From NCBI GenBank assembly GCA_946803715.1, contig CAMPET010000244.1, positions 64,382 to 88,623 of the forward strand: a stretch of DNA of 24,242 bases. The letters are read 5' to 3'. This DNA comes from Beroe ovata (taxonomy: Eukaryota > Ctenophora > Nuda > Beroida > Beroidae). Both the position numbers and the translations under genes were made by a program. This document shows, one piece after another, positions 9,326 to 19,240 of this stretch. Each line of letters begins with the position of its first letter. Positions within the stretch are counted from its first letter, which is position 1. The notes under the pieces were generated by a model. The model saw only the letters and a program-made list of their open reading frames with translations, had not been told where the DNA came from and made no database searches.

Positions 9326-9490
9326 TGTGGGAGTCTTCTTCAGAGTATGATGAAAGCAAGGGAAGGGGGTCAATTGGTCTGAGAATCACTTCGGGGAGAA
9401 GAAGGGTACACCCAGCACAGACTCAAGCAGCCCAGTGAGAGAAGGGAGCCATTGCCCAGCGGGGGAGCCAGCCAATCAGAACCAGAACCT
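9326..9490 (-). promoter_or_regulatory. Probable LINE 5' UTR
   Basis: A GC-richer, C/T-rich (on the element strand) segment lies upstream of the ORF1 start and ends abruptly against AT-rich DNA near 9490. LINE 5' UTRs commonly carry an internal promoter; no specific motif was identified. The boundary is inferred from composition only. Confidence 0.4.
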
Positions 9491-9791
9491 GTAAAGGAAA
9501 ATAATCGCAGTTATTTGGCATTGATATCCCTGTGTTCACATAAACCAATTAAGATTTCACTGTCAGTTTGTAATCACCAAATTTCATCTCAGTTCCACAT
9601 AATATGTATCACGTGTAGCGTGCAAACACTGAACATAGGTAAAATTCAAAATCTAAAATCCAGAAACATTTAAGATAACACGTAGATGGTTTCAAATGCA
9701 AACAGAGACGTTTTTGATTTCCGAGTTACTGAGGTTTCAGTCCTCAAGAATATAATGCCCGGTTACTTTGAGCAGATTTGTAATAATTTAA

Positions 9792-9823
9792 GTACATCCA
9801 ATAACATCAGTTATTGGATGTAC
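9792..9823. repeat. Perfect hairpin, 14-bp arms
   Basis: GTACATCCAATAAC and its exact complement flank the 4-nt loop ATCA. It lies in AT-rich intergenic DNA between the LINE and the duplicated 1.13-kb segment. Confidence 0.9.
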
Positions 9824-9896
9824 AGTTTGATCAAAACCAGCAATTGGAAATCTAATTCCAACACTCAGACATTATTAGCTTGACTTATTGAGCTTG

Positions 9897-9931
9897 ACTT
9901 ATTGAGCTTGAAAGAACCAAGCTCAATAAGT
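9897..9931. repeat. Perfect inverted repeat, 14-bp arms, next to a contig start
   Basis: ACTTATTGAGCTTG is repeated in inverse after a 7-nt spacer, and a direct copy of the arm also precedes it. The duplicated segment (and the contig that begins at 11049) starts exactly in the spacer, so this hairpin probably stopped assembly or sequencing there. Confidence 0.9.
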
Positions 9932-9982
9932 TCAATAGTTCACCAAAAATCAAACACGATAGGGGGGGAGATTGGGGCACAA

Positions 9983-10849
9983 TCAATTGTAAACTTCCTC
10001 AATTTTTATGAAGCAATCTACATCTGTTCCCTCCATGTCATCCTCCATGTCATCCAGTGCTTGGTTGAACCATCCAATCACTATAATGATATCCCCTCGA
10101 TTTTTTTCTTTTGCTATGTCAAAAGATGTCTGCCCCTCGAATACCATGCCGATCAGGATTCTTTCCGAGTTTTTACACTTGAGCGTCAAACTTATGACGG
10201 TCCCAAATTGGTACCGTTTACTTGATACCTTGAGGATATCACAGGTCTTATGTATGTGCTGTTTCTTATCTTCTAAATCACCTTCAACACATGAACTGCA
10301 TTCCTGAAATTCTCAGTTTATTTTCGAAGTAGGTATATTCAGGCATCTGAGCCAAGACTGACTTTAATTCTAATATTTTCATTGCTTGCTAAGATCAATC
10401 CTATCAAAAACCCAATATCTACTCTCCTACCGGTTACCTTACTGTGTAACACAATGAGATGGATAGATAGATTCTATATTTTCTACTAGTACATCATACC
10501 TGACTTTCAACAACAACATGATCAACAAAACATGTCACACAAGTAGATAGCTGCGTTACCGACACCGAGGTTACAGTCTTCCAGCTAGAGGGCCCCCGCT
10601 GCCGGTATTGCAACCTGACTGCGGATCCCTCTTGCACCCCATTTTCAATGTAATTGCTCCTGACCTGGAAAAAATGTAAGTGTTACGATTTTCTAACATT
10701 GTGAAATTCAAACGGGGAAAATATAGTGATGGAGGAATTACCCTGTAGCTCGACCGGGTTGATGTATCAAACCGCCTGGTTATTATGAGTTTTAGTGATT
10801 TATAGTCCCCGTCTCCTTCCAAGCTTTCGACCCTACCATACACGATCAT
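9983..10849 (-). CDS. Three-exon gene of unknown function, 3' part (copy 1)
   Basis: Exon A is 10849-10742, exon B 10664-10560 and exon C 10303-9983 with the stop. Lengths are 108, 105 and 321 bp, all multiples of three, and all junctions are phase 0. Exon A ends AGG before GTAATT; the 77-bp intron ends TTTTTTCCAG. Exon B ends TCG before GTAACG; the second intron (256 bp) ends GAATTTCAG. Spliced, this gives at least 177 residues: a basic, Ser/Tyr-rich start, a Cys-containing segment (ECSSCVEGD) opening exon C, beta-strand-like stretches, and an acidic tail with DDMEDDMEG. Between the two copies about 7 of 12 differences in exons A and B are synonymous, which supports real coding. Upstream exons may exist; TCTAAATTAG just before the ATG could be an acceptor. 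The family is not recognised. Confidence 0.5.
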
Positions 10850-11114
10850 TTTTCGCTCTAATTTAGATATGTAAGCAAATTATTTGATAGGTTCAATTTC
10901 AAAACCACCAGAAGATCATAAATCTGCACAAATATTCATGGGGTTAAATCGTGTGAAATCGAGGGGAAAATGAAGGAATTGCACAAGTTCCATATTGTCT
11001 CAGTGTTTTATAGGTCACCATTTTGCTCAACTAATTGTATCATATTANCCAAGCTCAATAAGTTCAATAGTTCACCAAAAATCAAACACGATAGGGGGGG
11101 AGATTGGGGCACAA

Positions 11115-11981
11115 TCAATTGTAAACTTCCTCAATTTTTATGAAGCAATCTACATCTGTTCCCTCCATGTCATCCTCCATGTCATCCAGTGCTTGGTTGA
11201 ACCATCCAATCACTATAATGATATCCCCTCGATTTTTTTCTTTTGCTATGTCAAAAGATGTCTGCCCCTCGAATACCATGCCGATCAGGATTCTTTCCGA
11301 GTTTTTACACTTGAGCGTCAAACTTATGACGGTCCCAAATTGGTACCGTTTACTTGATACCTTGAGGATATCACAGGTCTTATGTATGTGCTGTTTCTTA
11401 TCTTCTAAATCACCTTCAACACATGAACTGCATTCCTGAAATTCTCAGTTTATTTTCGAAGTAGGTATATTCAGGCATCTGAGCCAAGACTGACTTTAAT
11501 TCTAATATTTTCATTGCTTGCTAAGATCAATCCTATCAAAAACCCAATATCTACTCTCCTACCGGTTACCTTACTGTGTAACACAATGAGATGGATAGAT
11601 AGATTCTATATTTTCTACTAGTACATCATACCTGACTTTCAACAACAGCATGATCAACAAAACATGTCACACAAGTAGATAGCTGCGTTACCGACACCGA
11701 GGTTACAGTCTTCCAGCTAGAGGGCCTCAGCTGCCGGTATTGCAATCTGACAGCGGAGCCCTCTTGCACCCCATTTTCAATGTAAGTGCTCCTTACCTTG
11801 AAAAAATGTAAGTGTTACAATTTTCTAACATTGTGAAATTCAAACGGGGAAAACATAGTGATGGAGGAATTACCCTGTAGCTAGACCGGGTTGATGTATC
11901 GAACCGCCTGGTTATTATTAGTTTTAGTGATTTATAGTCCCTGCCTCCTTCCAAGCTTTCGACCCTACCATACACGATCAT
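11115..11981 (-). CDS. Three-exon gene of unknown function, second copy
   Basis: Same structure as the left copy, with exons at 11981-11874, 11796-11692 and 11435-11115. Exon C is identical. Exons A and B carry a handful of amino-acid changes (for example Asn to Thr, and Arg-Gly to Leu-Arg in exon B, Asp-Gly to Gly-Arg in exon A). The intron A/B acceptor is TTTTTTCAAG instead of TTTTTTCCAG, still ending in AG. Given the contig join, this is probably the other haplotype of the same gene, not a second gene. Confidence 0.45.
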
Positions 11982-12179
11982 TTTTCGCTCTAATTTAGAT
12001 ATGTAAGCAAATTATTTGATAGGTTCAATTTCAAAACCACCAGAAGATCATAAATCTGCACAAATATTCATGGGGTTAAATCGTGTGAAATCGAGGGGAA
12101 AATGAAGGAATTGCACAAGTTCCATATTGTCTCAGTGTTTTATAGGTCACCATTTTGCTCAACTAATTGTATCATATTA

Positions 12180-12781
12180 CCGACCTACTGATAAGGTATC
12201 TATTGCATTTCGAAACAGTGGTTAAGGTAAACGATCACATGGGCTAGAAAATTTGGTACACAAACCTACACAAGTTAACTTAATTACTGGTTTGCTTTGC
12301 CAGCACATGTTGATTCAAATTCAATTAAAAAACTAACAAATGGCTGCACGAGTTTATTCTATTAAATTATGGGTTACTAGAAACCCTGCCAAGTGGACGT
12401 GATACACTACCCATTGGGAAGACAACAGGACGTTACTTTAGAACGACAGCTAAACATGACCTGTGATCAAAATCTAACGTACTTATTTGAACCAATGATT
12501 TTATGAAGGAGTACTTGATCACGATTCAGCCATTTCCTCGAATAGGTACAAAAATGGTGTCCGCCCGGTAGTCCGACTTTTGTTAATCATTTCAATTTGT
12601 GTAGCGTATTGTTATTGAAAATAACATCGTATTTTACCATCAGTCGAGAAGAATAACTGCAGAGCAGAAGCATCAACTGTCAACTCAAGAAAAGAAATTT
12701 ACCGTTGCTCGAATCAGAACCTACTTGCATTCATCCCATTGCAACAAAAACTAAAACGTTATCAAAGCACCATCTTCAGAA
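12180..12781. other. Intergenic stretch, no supported gene
   Basis: AT-rich, no open frame of note, no repeat seen beyond the end of the 1.13-kb copy. It may contain the promoter of the zinc-finger gene that follows. Confidence 0.4.
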
Positions 12782-13127
12782 ATGAGCTCCCAGTTCACTA
12801 TTATTNCCTCTAACATCCTACCAAACATGAGAAAACAGATAATTTGTGTACGCTGTGAATCTGCAATGGCTTACACAAACTATAAAAGACACCTGCAAAC
12901 ATGTGGAGGTGATGGTCGCTTCTGTCCAATTTGTCAAGAACATATTAACCTTGAAGGGCCGCAATTAACTGAACATCTGCTCAATTGTCAACGAAAACAT
13001 TGGTAGGTGCTTTTCTTGCAACTCTTATAATGATTTAGTTTTATTCAAGCTATTCAACTCATGACAACAATTATTCAGGTTCTCTTGTAATGACTGCTAT
13101 GCTCGTTTTACAACTGGAAGGGTCTAG
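12782..13127 (+). CDS. Small C2HC zinc-finger protein, two exons
   Basis: Exon 1 runs from ATG at 12782 (a contig join, N at 12806, lies inside it) to 13002. A 76-bp intron (GTAGGTGC to TTATTCAG, 13003-13078) follows, and exon 2 ends at TAG 13125-13127. Two fingers are clear in exon 1: CVRC with His and Cys 11 and 3 residues on, and CPIC with LTEHLLNC (CX2C then HX3C). Splicing continues the frame as WFSCNDCYARF, which starts a third CX2C; its remaining ligands are not in this frame before the stop. The intron length and phase-preserving splice support the model. Tandem C2HC fingers of this kind bind nucleic acid or proteins; no named family is recognised. The missing half of finger three suggests a mutation, another intron or a decayed copy. 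Confidence 0.45.
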
Positions 13128-13301
13128 AAGTCTCCATCAATGTGGGCAGGTGCAATATCCACGTAAACGACGCAGAACATGTGCTCCAAGTGGGACACAG
13201 GAAACGACGGCTGTAAATGAGCTTTTTAAAATCATTGAAATCATTGGACTTCTATCATGCGGTATGATTCTATTTTAGTCTGCAAGTGACCTTCCAAAAG
13301 G

Positions 13302-13442
13302 CTTAAGGCTGTACAGTTGGAGGAGGAAACAGTAGCTTCTTTCCGAACTTGTGCGACTGACCTTCTTTCCTCCACCCATATCGAAGAGGAAGTATCCCGA
13401 CATATTGATCTCCTCGTAATAGACATTGATAAATTCATTTGA
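13302..13442 (+). CDS. Possible C-terminal coding remnant, helical
   Basis: A 46-residue open frame ends at TGA 13440-13442. It is rich in Leu, Glu, Ser and Thr (LKAVQLEEETVASF at its start) and looks like an amphipathic helix. It is out of frame with any ATG nearby. A TATTTTAG acceptor lies at 13271-13278, but the joined frame has a stop unless one base is gained or lost at a GGCTTAAGGCT repeat. It may be the decayed end of the zinc-finger gene. Weakly supported. Confidence 0.18.
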   Translation, partial: LKAVQLEEETVASFRTCATDLLSSTHIEEEVSRHIDLLVIDIDKFI

Positions 13443-13615
13443 AATGGTAAATTATGACTGGTAAATTATTGTAAGCTGTCGGTTATTTGTGGATTCGAGT
13501 TCAGATTAGAAAGTGTTACCCATTATCTACTTATCTTTGGTTCAGGTTGGGTGGTAAAAGGTCTCAAATGTGTTCACATATACATCACCAAGTGCAATCC
13601 AATGAGAGTGGGTAG

Positions 13616-15891
13616 TTACATCCCCCTTCCAAAGCGGATTAACCTAGTCTTTATCCTCGAAACATTTGTTTCCTCCTCCGTGGTCTGTACCTCCGTATTC
13701 GATACTGTAACCTGTGATTGCATCGAGTGATCGCTCATTGTCATAGCAAGTCTCATTGGCTCTATATCTACGTTACTCATTCCATGTTTAGAGTACAGTG
13801 GCACTGTGTTGAGTCTCGGTCTTCTCACAACCTCAATATACTCAGGGTGAACTCAGATCTGCCAAGCTCTTGATTTACCATATCCTGCCTTTGTAGTCTT
13901 GCTTCCTGTATAGCAATCCTTAGTAGGTTATTATGCTTCTTGATAGTTTTATAACAGCAAGCGAGAAGGAATGCAAAAATGGACAGTTATGAAATACTAA
14001 GAGACAGGAAAGATGCAACCTCATGAAATCGTCTTTTGCTCATGTTTAGATCCAAGTAATTTCCTGTGTAATCAGCAGCAATTTGGTTACATTGAGGCTG
14101 TCCTTCAAATTAGCCGTTACCTCCAAAAACCGTTGAAAATTCGAGACTTCTGTCTGTGACTTCCATGCTAGACGAATTGGAGGCAGGTTGTTATCAGTGG
14201 CATATAGAATTCTCTGCTCGCTTTGAACTAAGCTGTAGTTCAGCCAGCTTAGAAAGTATGACGACTTCCCAGGCTGACTTACTACTACGAGTTGGGAGGT
14301 CTCATTCCTATGCATAGCTAAGATGTCAGACTGAGAAAAAACCAAAGCACCGGCTTTCAGGAACACCATCCTATTTATACACTGCACAGATTCCAACCAA
14401 CACGTTTCCGTGTTCTCTGAAACCCCATTCAGACATTCGATCTCTTTAACTGATGGGCTAAACCGGTCCTCAAAGTTTTGCTGGCAGTATATGACGTCAT
14501 TTTCAACAAGGCAATCAGTGGTATCGGCAGCATAGAATAGATTGTTTTTAGTTATGATCGTCATAGGAAGTGATAATTGAAAACAATCTTTACCTGTTTC
14601 AGTAGCTATTGGCACATTGACAGGGGTGAAAGTCCTATGCAGAGATCCCTCGTTTATCCGTGGAGCTACCATCAGAAAGTGAAATAGCAGGTGATCTTGG
14701 TTGTCCGCCACCTTCAAAAGGTATATTTTTCCCATTCTGTAGAGTACTTCAGGGTTAGATTGAAACAAAGTGTCCCGAAAATTATAGTTGTTCTCAACTA
14801 TAACTTCAAGATCCTCGAGTTGTAGAGTTTAAGGAAGTGAAGACCTTAGTTCTCCGTGTTTAGGAGCAAACATCATCTCCGTAATTTTTTCCACATGTTC
14901 ATTCAATTGCAATTGAAAGTTCATTAGCACAGCTAGTGACATGATATCACACTTTAGTCCCTGGATCGCTAGCTGGAATTCATTCATGCTGTGTTGGAAA
15001 ATCTCAGGTTCTGGAACAGCTTTGTGTCCTGAGCATGTTGCTGTACAACTCCAGCAAATTCTGTGAACCTTGTCTCTGTGAACCTCAAGTGTTCCTTCAG
15101 TCTTTTGTTTTCTGCTGGACTCTTTAGAATTCCGTAGAAATGACCGAGAATAGGCACTTTTTCCAGGAAATCGAAATCACTCCATCCCCTTTTTACTCTC
15201 CTCTCCCCCTCGAGTTCTAGAGTGTAGGCTTTAGAGACGTCTTCATATTTCTTCAACAGTTTCTGGACGCGCAACCCGTGACTTTTCAGCATTACTTTCA
15301 GAGTTTCATGAAATAAGGAGTTCTTTTCTTGGAACAATTGTTCTCTGGCTAACTGATAATTATCCAAAATACAGCCCAGTAACGCGGATTTTGAAGAGAG
15401 TCCATCATCTATAGCATCTAGACGATAATACAGACTGTTCTGGATCCAACACTGTTTGGAAATAGGATCAAATGACAGGACGTGGCACCTGGATTGCATG
15501 AGACACAGTGCCATACACTCAGCTGCACTGTTGCTGCCTGAGACATCGATGATTGATGCGTCTAACACGATCATTCCTTGTATCCAACATCCATCATCCA
15601 TTTCAAAGTCAGTTATCTGGCTCAAGTGTTCTATGTCCGGTGTACAGGTCATGTTACATAGTTCGGCTGGGGATACCGGTTTTGATACACTATAAAACAC
15701 GGATTGAAAAATATTTTCCGTACTTCGGGCTAGTATTTTGGAAGGAAGCAAAACCACTCCTAGTTCCTCTTTAATGATAGGAGCAGAGCTCGAATTCCAC
15801 CCGTGCTGTCCTCGACTCCATATTTTCGTACAGCTTCTCCTGTCCACAACATGGTAAACATCCATATCCACATTCTTGTACTCATTTTCAT
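13616..15891 (-). pseudogene. env-like envelope glycoprotein gene, broken
   Basis: A signal-peptide-like start (MKMSTRMWIWMFTML) lies at 15891; a frameshift near 15800 leads into the main N-terminal frame (to 14984). Within it, about 15590-15370 encodes a Cys-rich PAN/apple-like domain, followed by a helical stretch, a furin-type site RRVKR (about 15202-15188) and a hydrophobic Gly/Trp/Phe-containing segment in the place of a fusion peptide. A heptad-like helix (about 14960-14830) sits in another frame. Then comes a Cys-rich ectodomain (14768-14046), a transmembrane segment (about 13986-13948) and a cytoplasmic tail whose stop overlaps the LTR edge. The layout matches the F-type envelope proteins of errantiviruses and baculoviruses, which mediate membrane fusion. 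Several frameshifts and at least two stop codons interrupt it, so no functional protein is made. Confidence 0.7.
13621..13630 (-). promoter_or_regulatory. Polypurine tract and putative 3' LTR edge
   Basis: On the element strand GGAAGGGGGA is followed at once by TGTAACTACC. A purine run directly before TG is the expected plus-strand primer site and LTR start (13620 and leftwards). The env stop TAA lies inside the first bases of the LTR, as in compact retroelements. The far end of this LTR was not found. Confidence 0.6.
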
Positions 15892-16410
15892 GCTATCTGG
15901 AACGAAATTCAATTGATTACATTTTCTTTTCATATAGTCTGATGTAACACTTTCAATCTGATTGGTATAGAGATAAGGGAACTGAGTCAACATGACACTG
16001 TACGTTTCTTTCAAACTTATTCACACATTCACGCATTCACACAATCGCACGTTCACACATTGTCATCTTTGTTAATAGCGAATTCAAGCCATGTGATAGC
16101 TCTTGCAATGTACTAAGGCGGAGGTACACCATACACTACACGGCTGTCCTTCCTACAGCTAGTTAATCGGATCCTCGTTCTGGAAATGGATAAACGCACA
16201 ATACGCTTGCTTGTAAGTGTTCCTTCATATCCAGAGGTTACATACCAAACGTTCACACACACCATCACTCAACAAAACACCAAATACAATTCTCACAAAT
16301 GGCAGTGTTGCCCTTTTTTCTCCAGTCCAATTCACTGCCAATTTTGGTTCAATCGACCCTTCCACAGGTTTACTCTCGGAGATCACGTGGGAAACAAATG
16401 TCTCTAAACA

Positions 16411-17240
16411 TTACTGCTCGGAATATCTTTCACTGACTGCACCATCTACCTGCAGTCTCTGTGGAGGTCTTCTCACTCTTTGAGGCCGCTGTGCCTCATT
16501 GTCCAAAGAATCAGGCACAGGTGTAGGTCTGGGCCTATCAACTACGTCACCAGGCATATCCAAAAACATGTTTGTGAGATCCTCCTGTTCTAACGACTCC
16601 TCATTTTGATTTTGGACTGTACTATCTTCAAGAGGCGGTTTCTGTTTTCTCAGAGGAGGCCCTGGCCGCAAATCTGTTGGTACAATCCTCAGCTTATCAT
16701 AGTGAGTGATCTCAGTTTTACCCGTATCTCTGTTCATGATACAGTAGGTCCACTTAGATAGGATTTTCTCAATGATCCAAGGACCGGAAAAATGATTTCT
16801 AAACTTGCGGTAATCGTGAATTTTTGGACTTATGGGCTTAGATAGAGGGACAAGATCTCCAACCTTATACTCAGTATGAAATCCCCGCTTCTTATCATAG
16901 GCCGCCTTTTGAAGAATGAGACCAGACACGTTGTTCTGCCGAACAAGATCAAAAATTTGTCTGATATTGAAAAATTGTACAGAGGCTAAGTGTGCTCCAG
17001 ACTTGAAGAATTCAGTAGATGTTGTATCATAGATAAGATCAGACGGACCTCGAAGTTCTCTGCCGAAATGAAGCCTGAAAGGTGTGAACTTAGTAGTGCT
17101 GCACAATGAGCTGTTATATGCGAAACAAACGGCTGGTAACATGTTGGGCCAGTTGCTGGGGTTGTCTTCTACCAATTTTTTCAGCACAACAACAATGTGT
17201 TTGTTGTAATTCTCACACTGTCCATTTCCACGTGTTTTCC
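16411..17240 (-). pseudogene. Integrase C-terminal part with GPY/F-like module
   Basis: The frame begins in the last part of the catalytic core: GQCENYNK near 17220 carries the third catalytic residue (Glu) of the DDE triad. NWPNMLPAVCFAYNSS and FRLHFGREL follow, typical of Ty3/gypsy integrases. VGDLVPLSKP and RNHFSGPWIIEKIL form the C-terminal DNA-binding, GPF-like module, then a Pro/Arg/Glu-rich tail. The listed GTG at 17187 is not a true start; the frame is a downstream piece of pol after a frameshift near 17225-17240. Confidence 0.8.
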
Positions 17241-17622
17241 ATAAATACTCAGGAGACCATATAAATCTTTCATCACTGCGGCAGACGATAAGTTTGCTGC
17301 TCTATCTGACAATATTTGTTCAGGGACGCCATAACACCAGATCCAGCAATTTAACAGCGCCTGAGCAGTGAGCAATGGTGTTTGATTCGGCGTTAGACAA
17401 AGGTACGGCTCTGAGTAGTCTGGTAAATTTGTCGACCATGGTAAGTATCCAATGATATCTACCTGGACCTTCGATACAACCAATGAGATCAATGCTCAAA
17501 AACTGATTAGGTCTACAAGCTGGAAAAAGTTTGAGCGGAGCTTTCGGCTTCTCATGATATACTTGATTGTTCATGAAACACACGTGACAAGTACTACAAA
17601 ACTGTTTAATTTTAACAGTCAT
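17181..17622 (-). pseudogene. Integrase zinc-finger end and catalytic core, frameshifted
   Basis: CSTCHVC supplies the Cys pair of the HHCC finger and FLSIDLIG the first catalytic Asp (Asp45 of this frame). TMVDKFTRLLRAVPL is the usual core strand. A frameshift near 17370-17390 moves the reading to a second frame, in which WCYGVPEQILSDRAANL carries the second catalytic Asp. Integrase inserts the cDNA into host DNA; with this break and the next one near 17230 it cannot be made here. Confidence 0.8.
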
Positions 17623-17673
17623 ATCAGTGAAATAGTACTTATCTCTTACTCTAAGCAGTGTTTTGAGAGGCCC

Positions 17674-18156
17674 TTAGTGACCACAAGACTTTAGATCATG
17701 ATGATTAGCGATCAGGCTTTGTTGTTCTGACTCTGGGACACAAATAAGTTCTCGAAACTTCTTAGATGAGCTAGAATAATACTTGTAACACACTAATCCA
17801 CTTTTACTGATGCTCATATGCTCGAAATATCGCCAATACTTATGCAGTGAGGCTGACATCTTAGCAACTTCGACTAATTCCGTAGGCTTTTCTCCACACA
17901 GGATCCATTCTTTGACTGAATTAAGATCACTGTCCTCCTCTTGCTTCTTCGTCATGACTTCAATTCTGACAGCTGGTACGGGGTTTTCGAATGAACCTAC
18001 TTCTTGATCAGTTCTGGATTCATCACACTCACGCTCCTCAGCTTCGACACTATTATTTACTTCCTGTACTACTCTAACTGTAGAAATCGACGTTTCTTTG
18101 AAATGAACTTTTATCCATTTCCCCATCGTTTCACAGCGCGAGACTCCCTCTTGCAC
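17674..18156 (-). pseudogene. Pol connector and integrase N-terminal HHCC start
   Basis: This is an acidic linker between RNase H and integrase, then LHKYWRYFEHMSIS and LICVPESEQQSLIANHHDLKSCGH, which gives the two His of the integrase zinc-binding domain. It ends at an in-frame TAA (17676-17674). The same frame continues for 17 codons to the next piece (17622), so this is a single nonsense mutation. It is joined to RNase H by a 1-nt frameshift near 18180. Confidence 0.75.
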
Positions 18157-18178
18157 TTCCTTAATCTCGATAGACTTC

Positions 18179-19240
18179 TCATTCTTCTATATTTTGCCCG
18201 CTCAAATTTTTCCACCAGTTGAACAGCTGCTCCGATTTCTGGGGAAGCCTACTCAAGCAATCAGGCACCTCCAGAAGCTTGCCTTCCAAGTATTTTATGG
18301 CAAAATCGTAATCCGAAGATAGCTCAAGAATCCACCTCAATAATACTCCCGAATTAGTTTTTTTCAGAAAACTCTCGTAGGTCAATGCTTTCATGTCAAT
18401 GTAACACGTAAACTTCGAGTTCAGTAGATAGTATCGCCAGCAGACTGTAACATGGTACCACAATGAATAGAATTCACGTTTATAAGATGCCCATCCCGAC
18501 TCTGTTGGGTTCAAAACTTTAGAAGAATAAGCTATCGGGTGGAAATTACCGTTTATTCTATGACCAATGGTACCAGCAATAACTATTTCAGATGCGTCAG
18601 TATACACATGCATTTCCATATCAGGAGAGGGGAATATCAAGACTGGTGGGTTACTTAGAGCCTCTTTGAGCCTGTTAAAACTATCCCGAAACTCATCTGT
18701 TATGACAAGTTTGTCCCCTTTTAATGAATCCGTTAGACCTTTAGCTAATTCAGCGAAGTTCTTGATGTGTGGTCTAAACCAGTTACAACAACCCAGAAAT
18801 CTACGCACATCTTTAATCGTTTTGGGAGTCTGCATGTCTACTATAGCTCTGATCTTGTCCTTATCCGCTTCGATCCCTGTTTCAGACGAGAATACTCCGC
18901 AGTACTTCAATCTAGATTGAAATAACTTACATTTGGCGGGATTTAGTTTCAACTTCGAGACCCTGATTCGACCGAACACAATTTTGAGATTTCCCAACAT
19001 GGTAGCAAAGTCAGGAGCTGGGGATAATATGTCGTCTACAAACGCTGAAGCTACTTCCGGAGGGCAACCAGCTAACACACGGTCTAGTAAATTTTGGAAT
19101 GTGCCCGGACCTCCACACAGACCTAGTGCTAGTACAGTGAATTGGAAGAAGCCGACGCCTGGGACAGCGAATGCCGTGTATTTCTTATGCTCTGGTTTTA
19201 AAGGAATCCGTCCCTGAACTCGAGAATAATTTCGCGCCAT
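18179..19240 (-). pseudogene. Reverse transcriptase (3' half) and RNase H
   Basis: FQFTVLALGLCGGPGTFQNLLDRVL is the RT motif B region; AFVDDILSPAPDF holds the catalytic Asp pair in an FVDD version of the YxDD box (seen in many Ty3/gypsy elements). KLKLNPAKCKLFQ, LKYCGVF and VRRFLGCCNWFR follow in the normal order. RNase H begins at HVYTDASEIVIAGTIG with its first catalytic Asp and ends with LEVPDCLSRLP. This is the best preserved piece of pol. Its 5' end lacks motif A (see the neighbouring piece), and its 3' end runs into a frameshift. Confidence 0.85.

Larger units (their letters stand above)
6105..9490 (-). mobile_element. CR1-like non-LTR retrotransposon, 3'-truncated, with assembly join
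   Basis: Element order runs right to left: a GC-rich leader (about 9490-9326), ORF1 (PHD, coiled coil, AlkB, SGNH esterase), a stop, then ORF2 with PHD and AP-endonuclease. The reverse transcriptase and 3' end are missing; recognisable endonuclease sequence stops near 6195 and the rest of the frame is unrelated. A PHD finger plus an SGNH esterase in ORF1 is established for CR1-clade LINEs, hence the assignment. The single N at 7295 joins two contigs that both contain the ORF1 tail (6922-7294 and 7296-7695). The right boundary is set by the switch from GC-rich leader to AT-rich DNA and is approximate. Confidence 0.8.
9917..12179. repeat. Direct duplication of 1131 bp across a contig join (9917-11047 and 11049-12179)
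   Basis: The two copies have the same limits, with an offset of 1132 bp and a single N between them at 11048. The first about 600 bp and the last about 230 bp appear identical. About 16 substitutions all fall in a 300-bp stretch (about 10516-10815 and its partner). The left copy ends precisely at the N and the right copy begins precisely after it, so the best reading is overlapping contigs of two haplotypes that were not merged. Confidence 0.9.

Noticed and set aside
8765..9350. Open frames on the + strand opposite the LINE ORF1 (8765-9229 and 8967-9350)
   Set aside because: They are antisense shadows of ORF1, whose minus-strand protein has clear PHD and coiled-coil features.
9902..10307. 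+ strand frames over the duplicated segment
   Set aside because: The minus strand holds a consistent exon with stop and acceptor here; the + frames have no splice or motif support.
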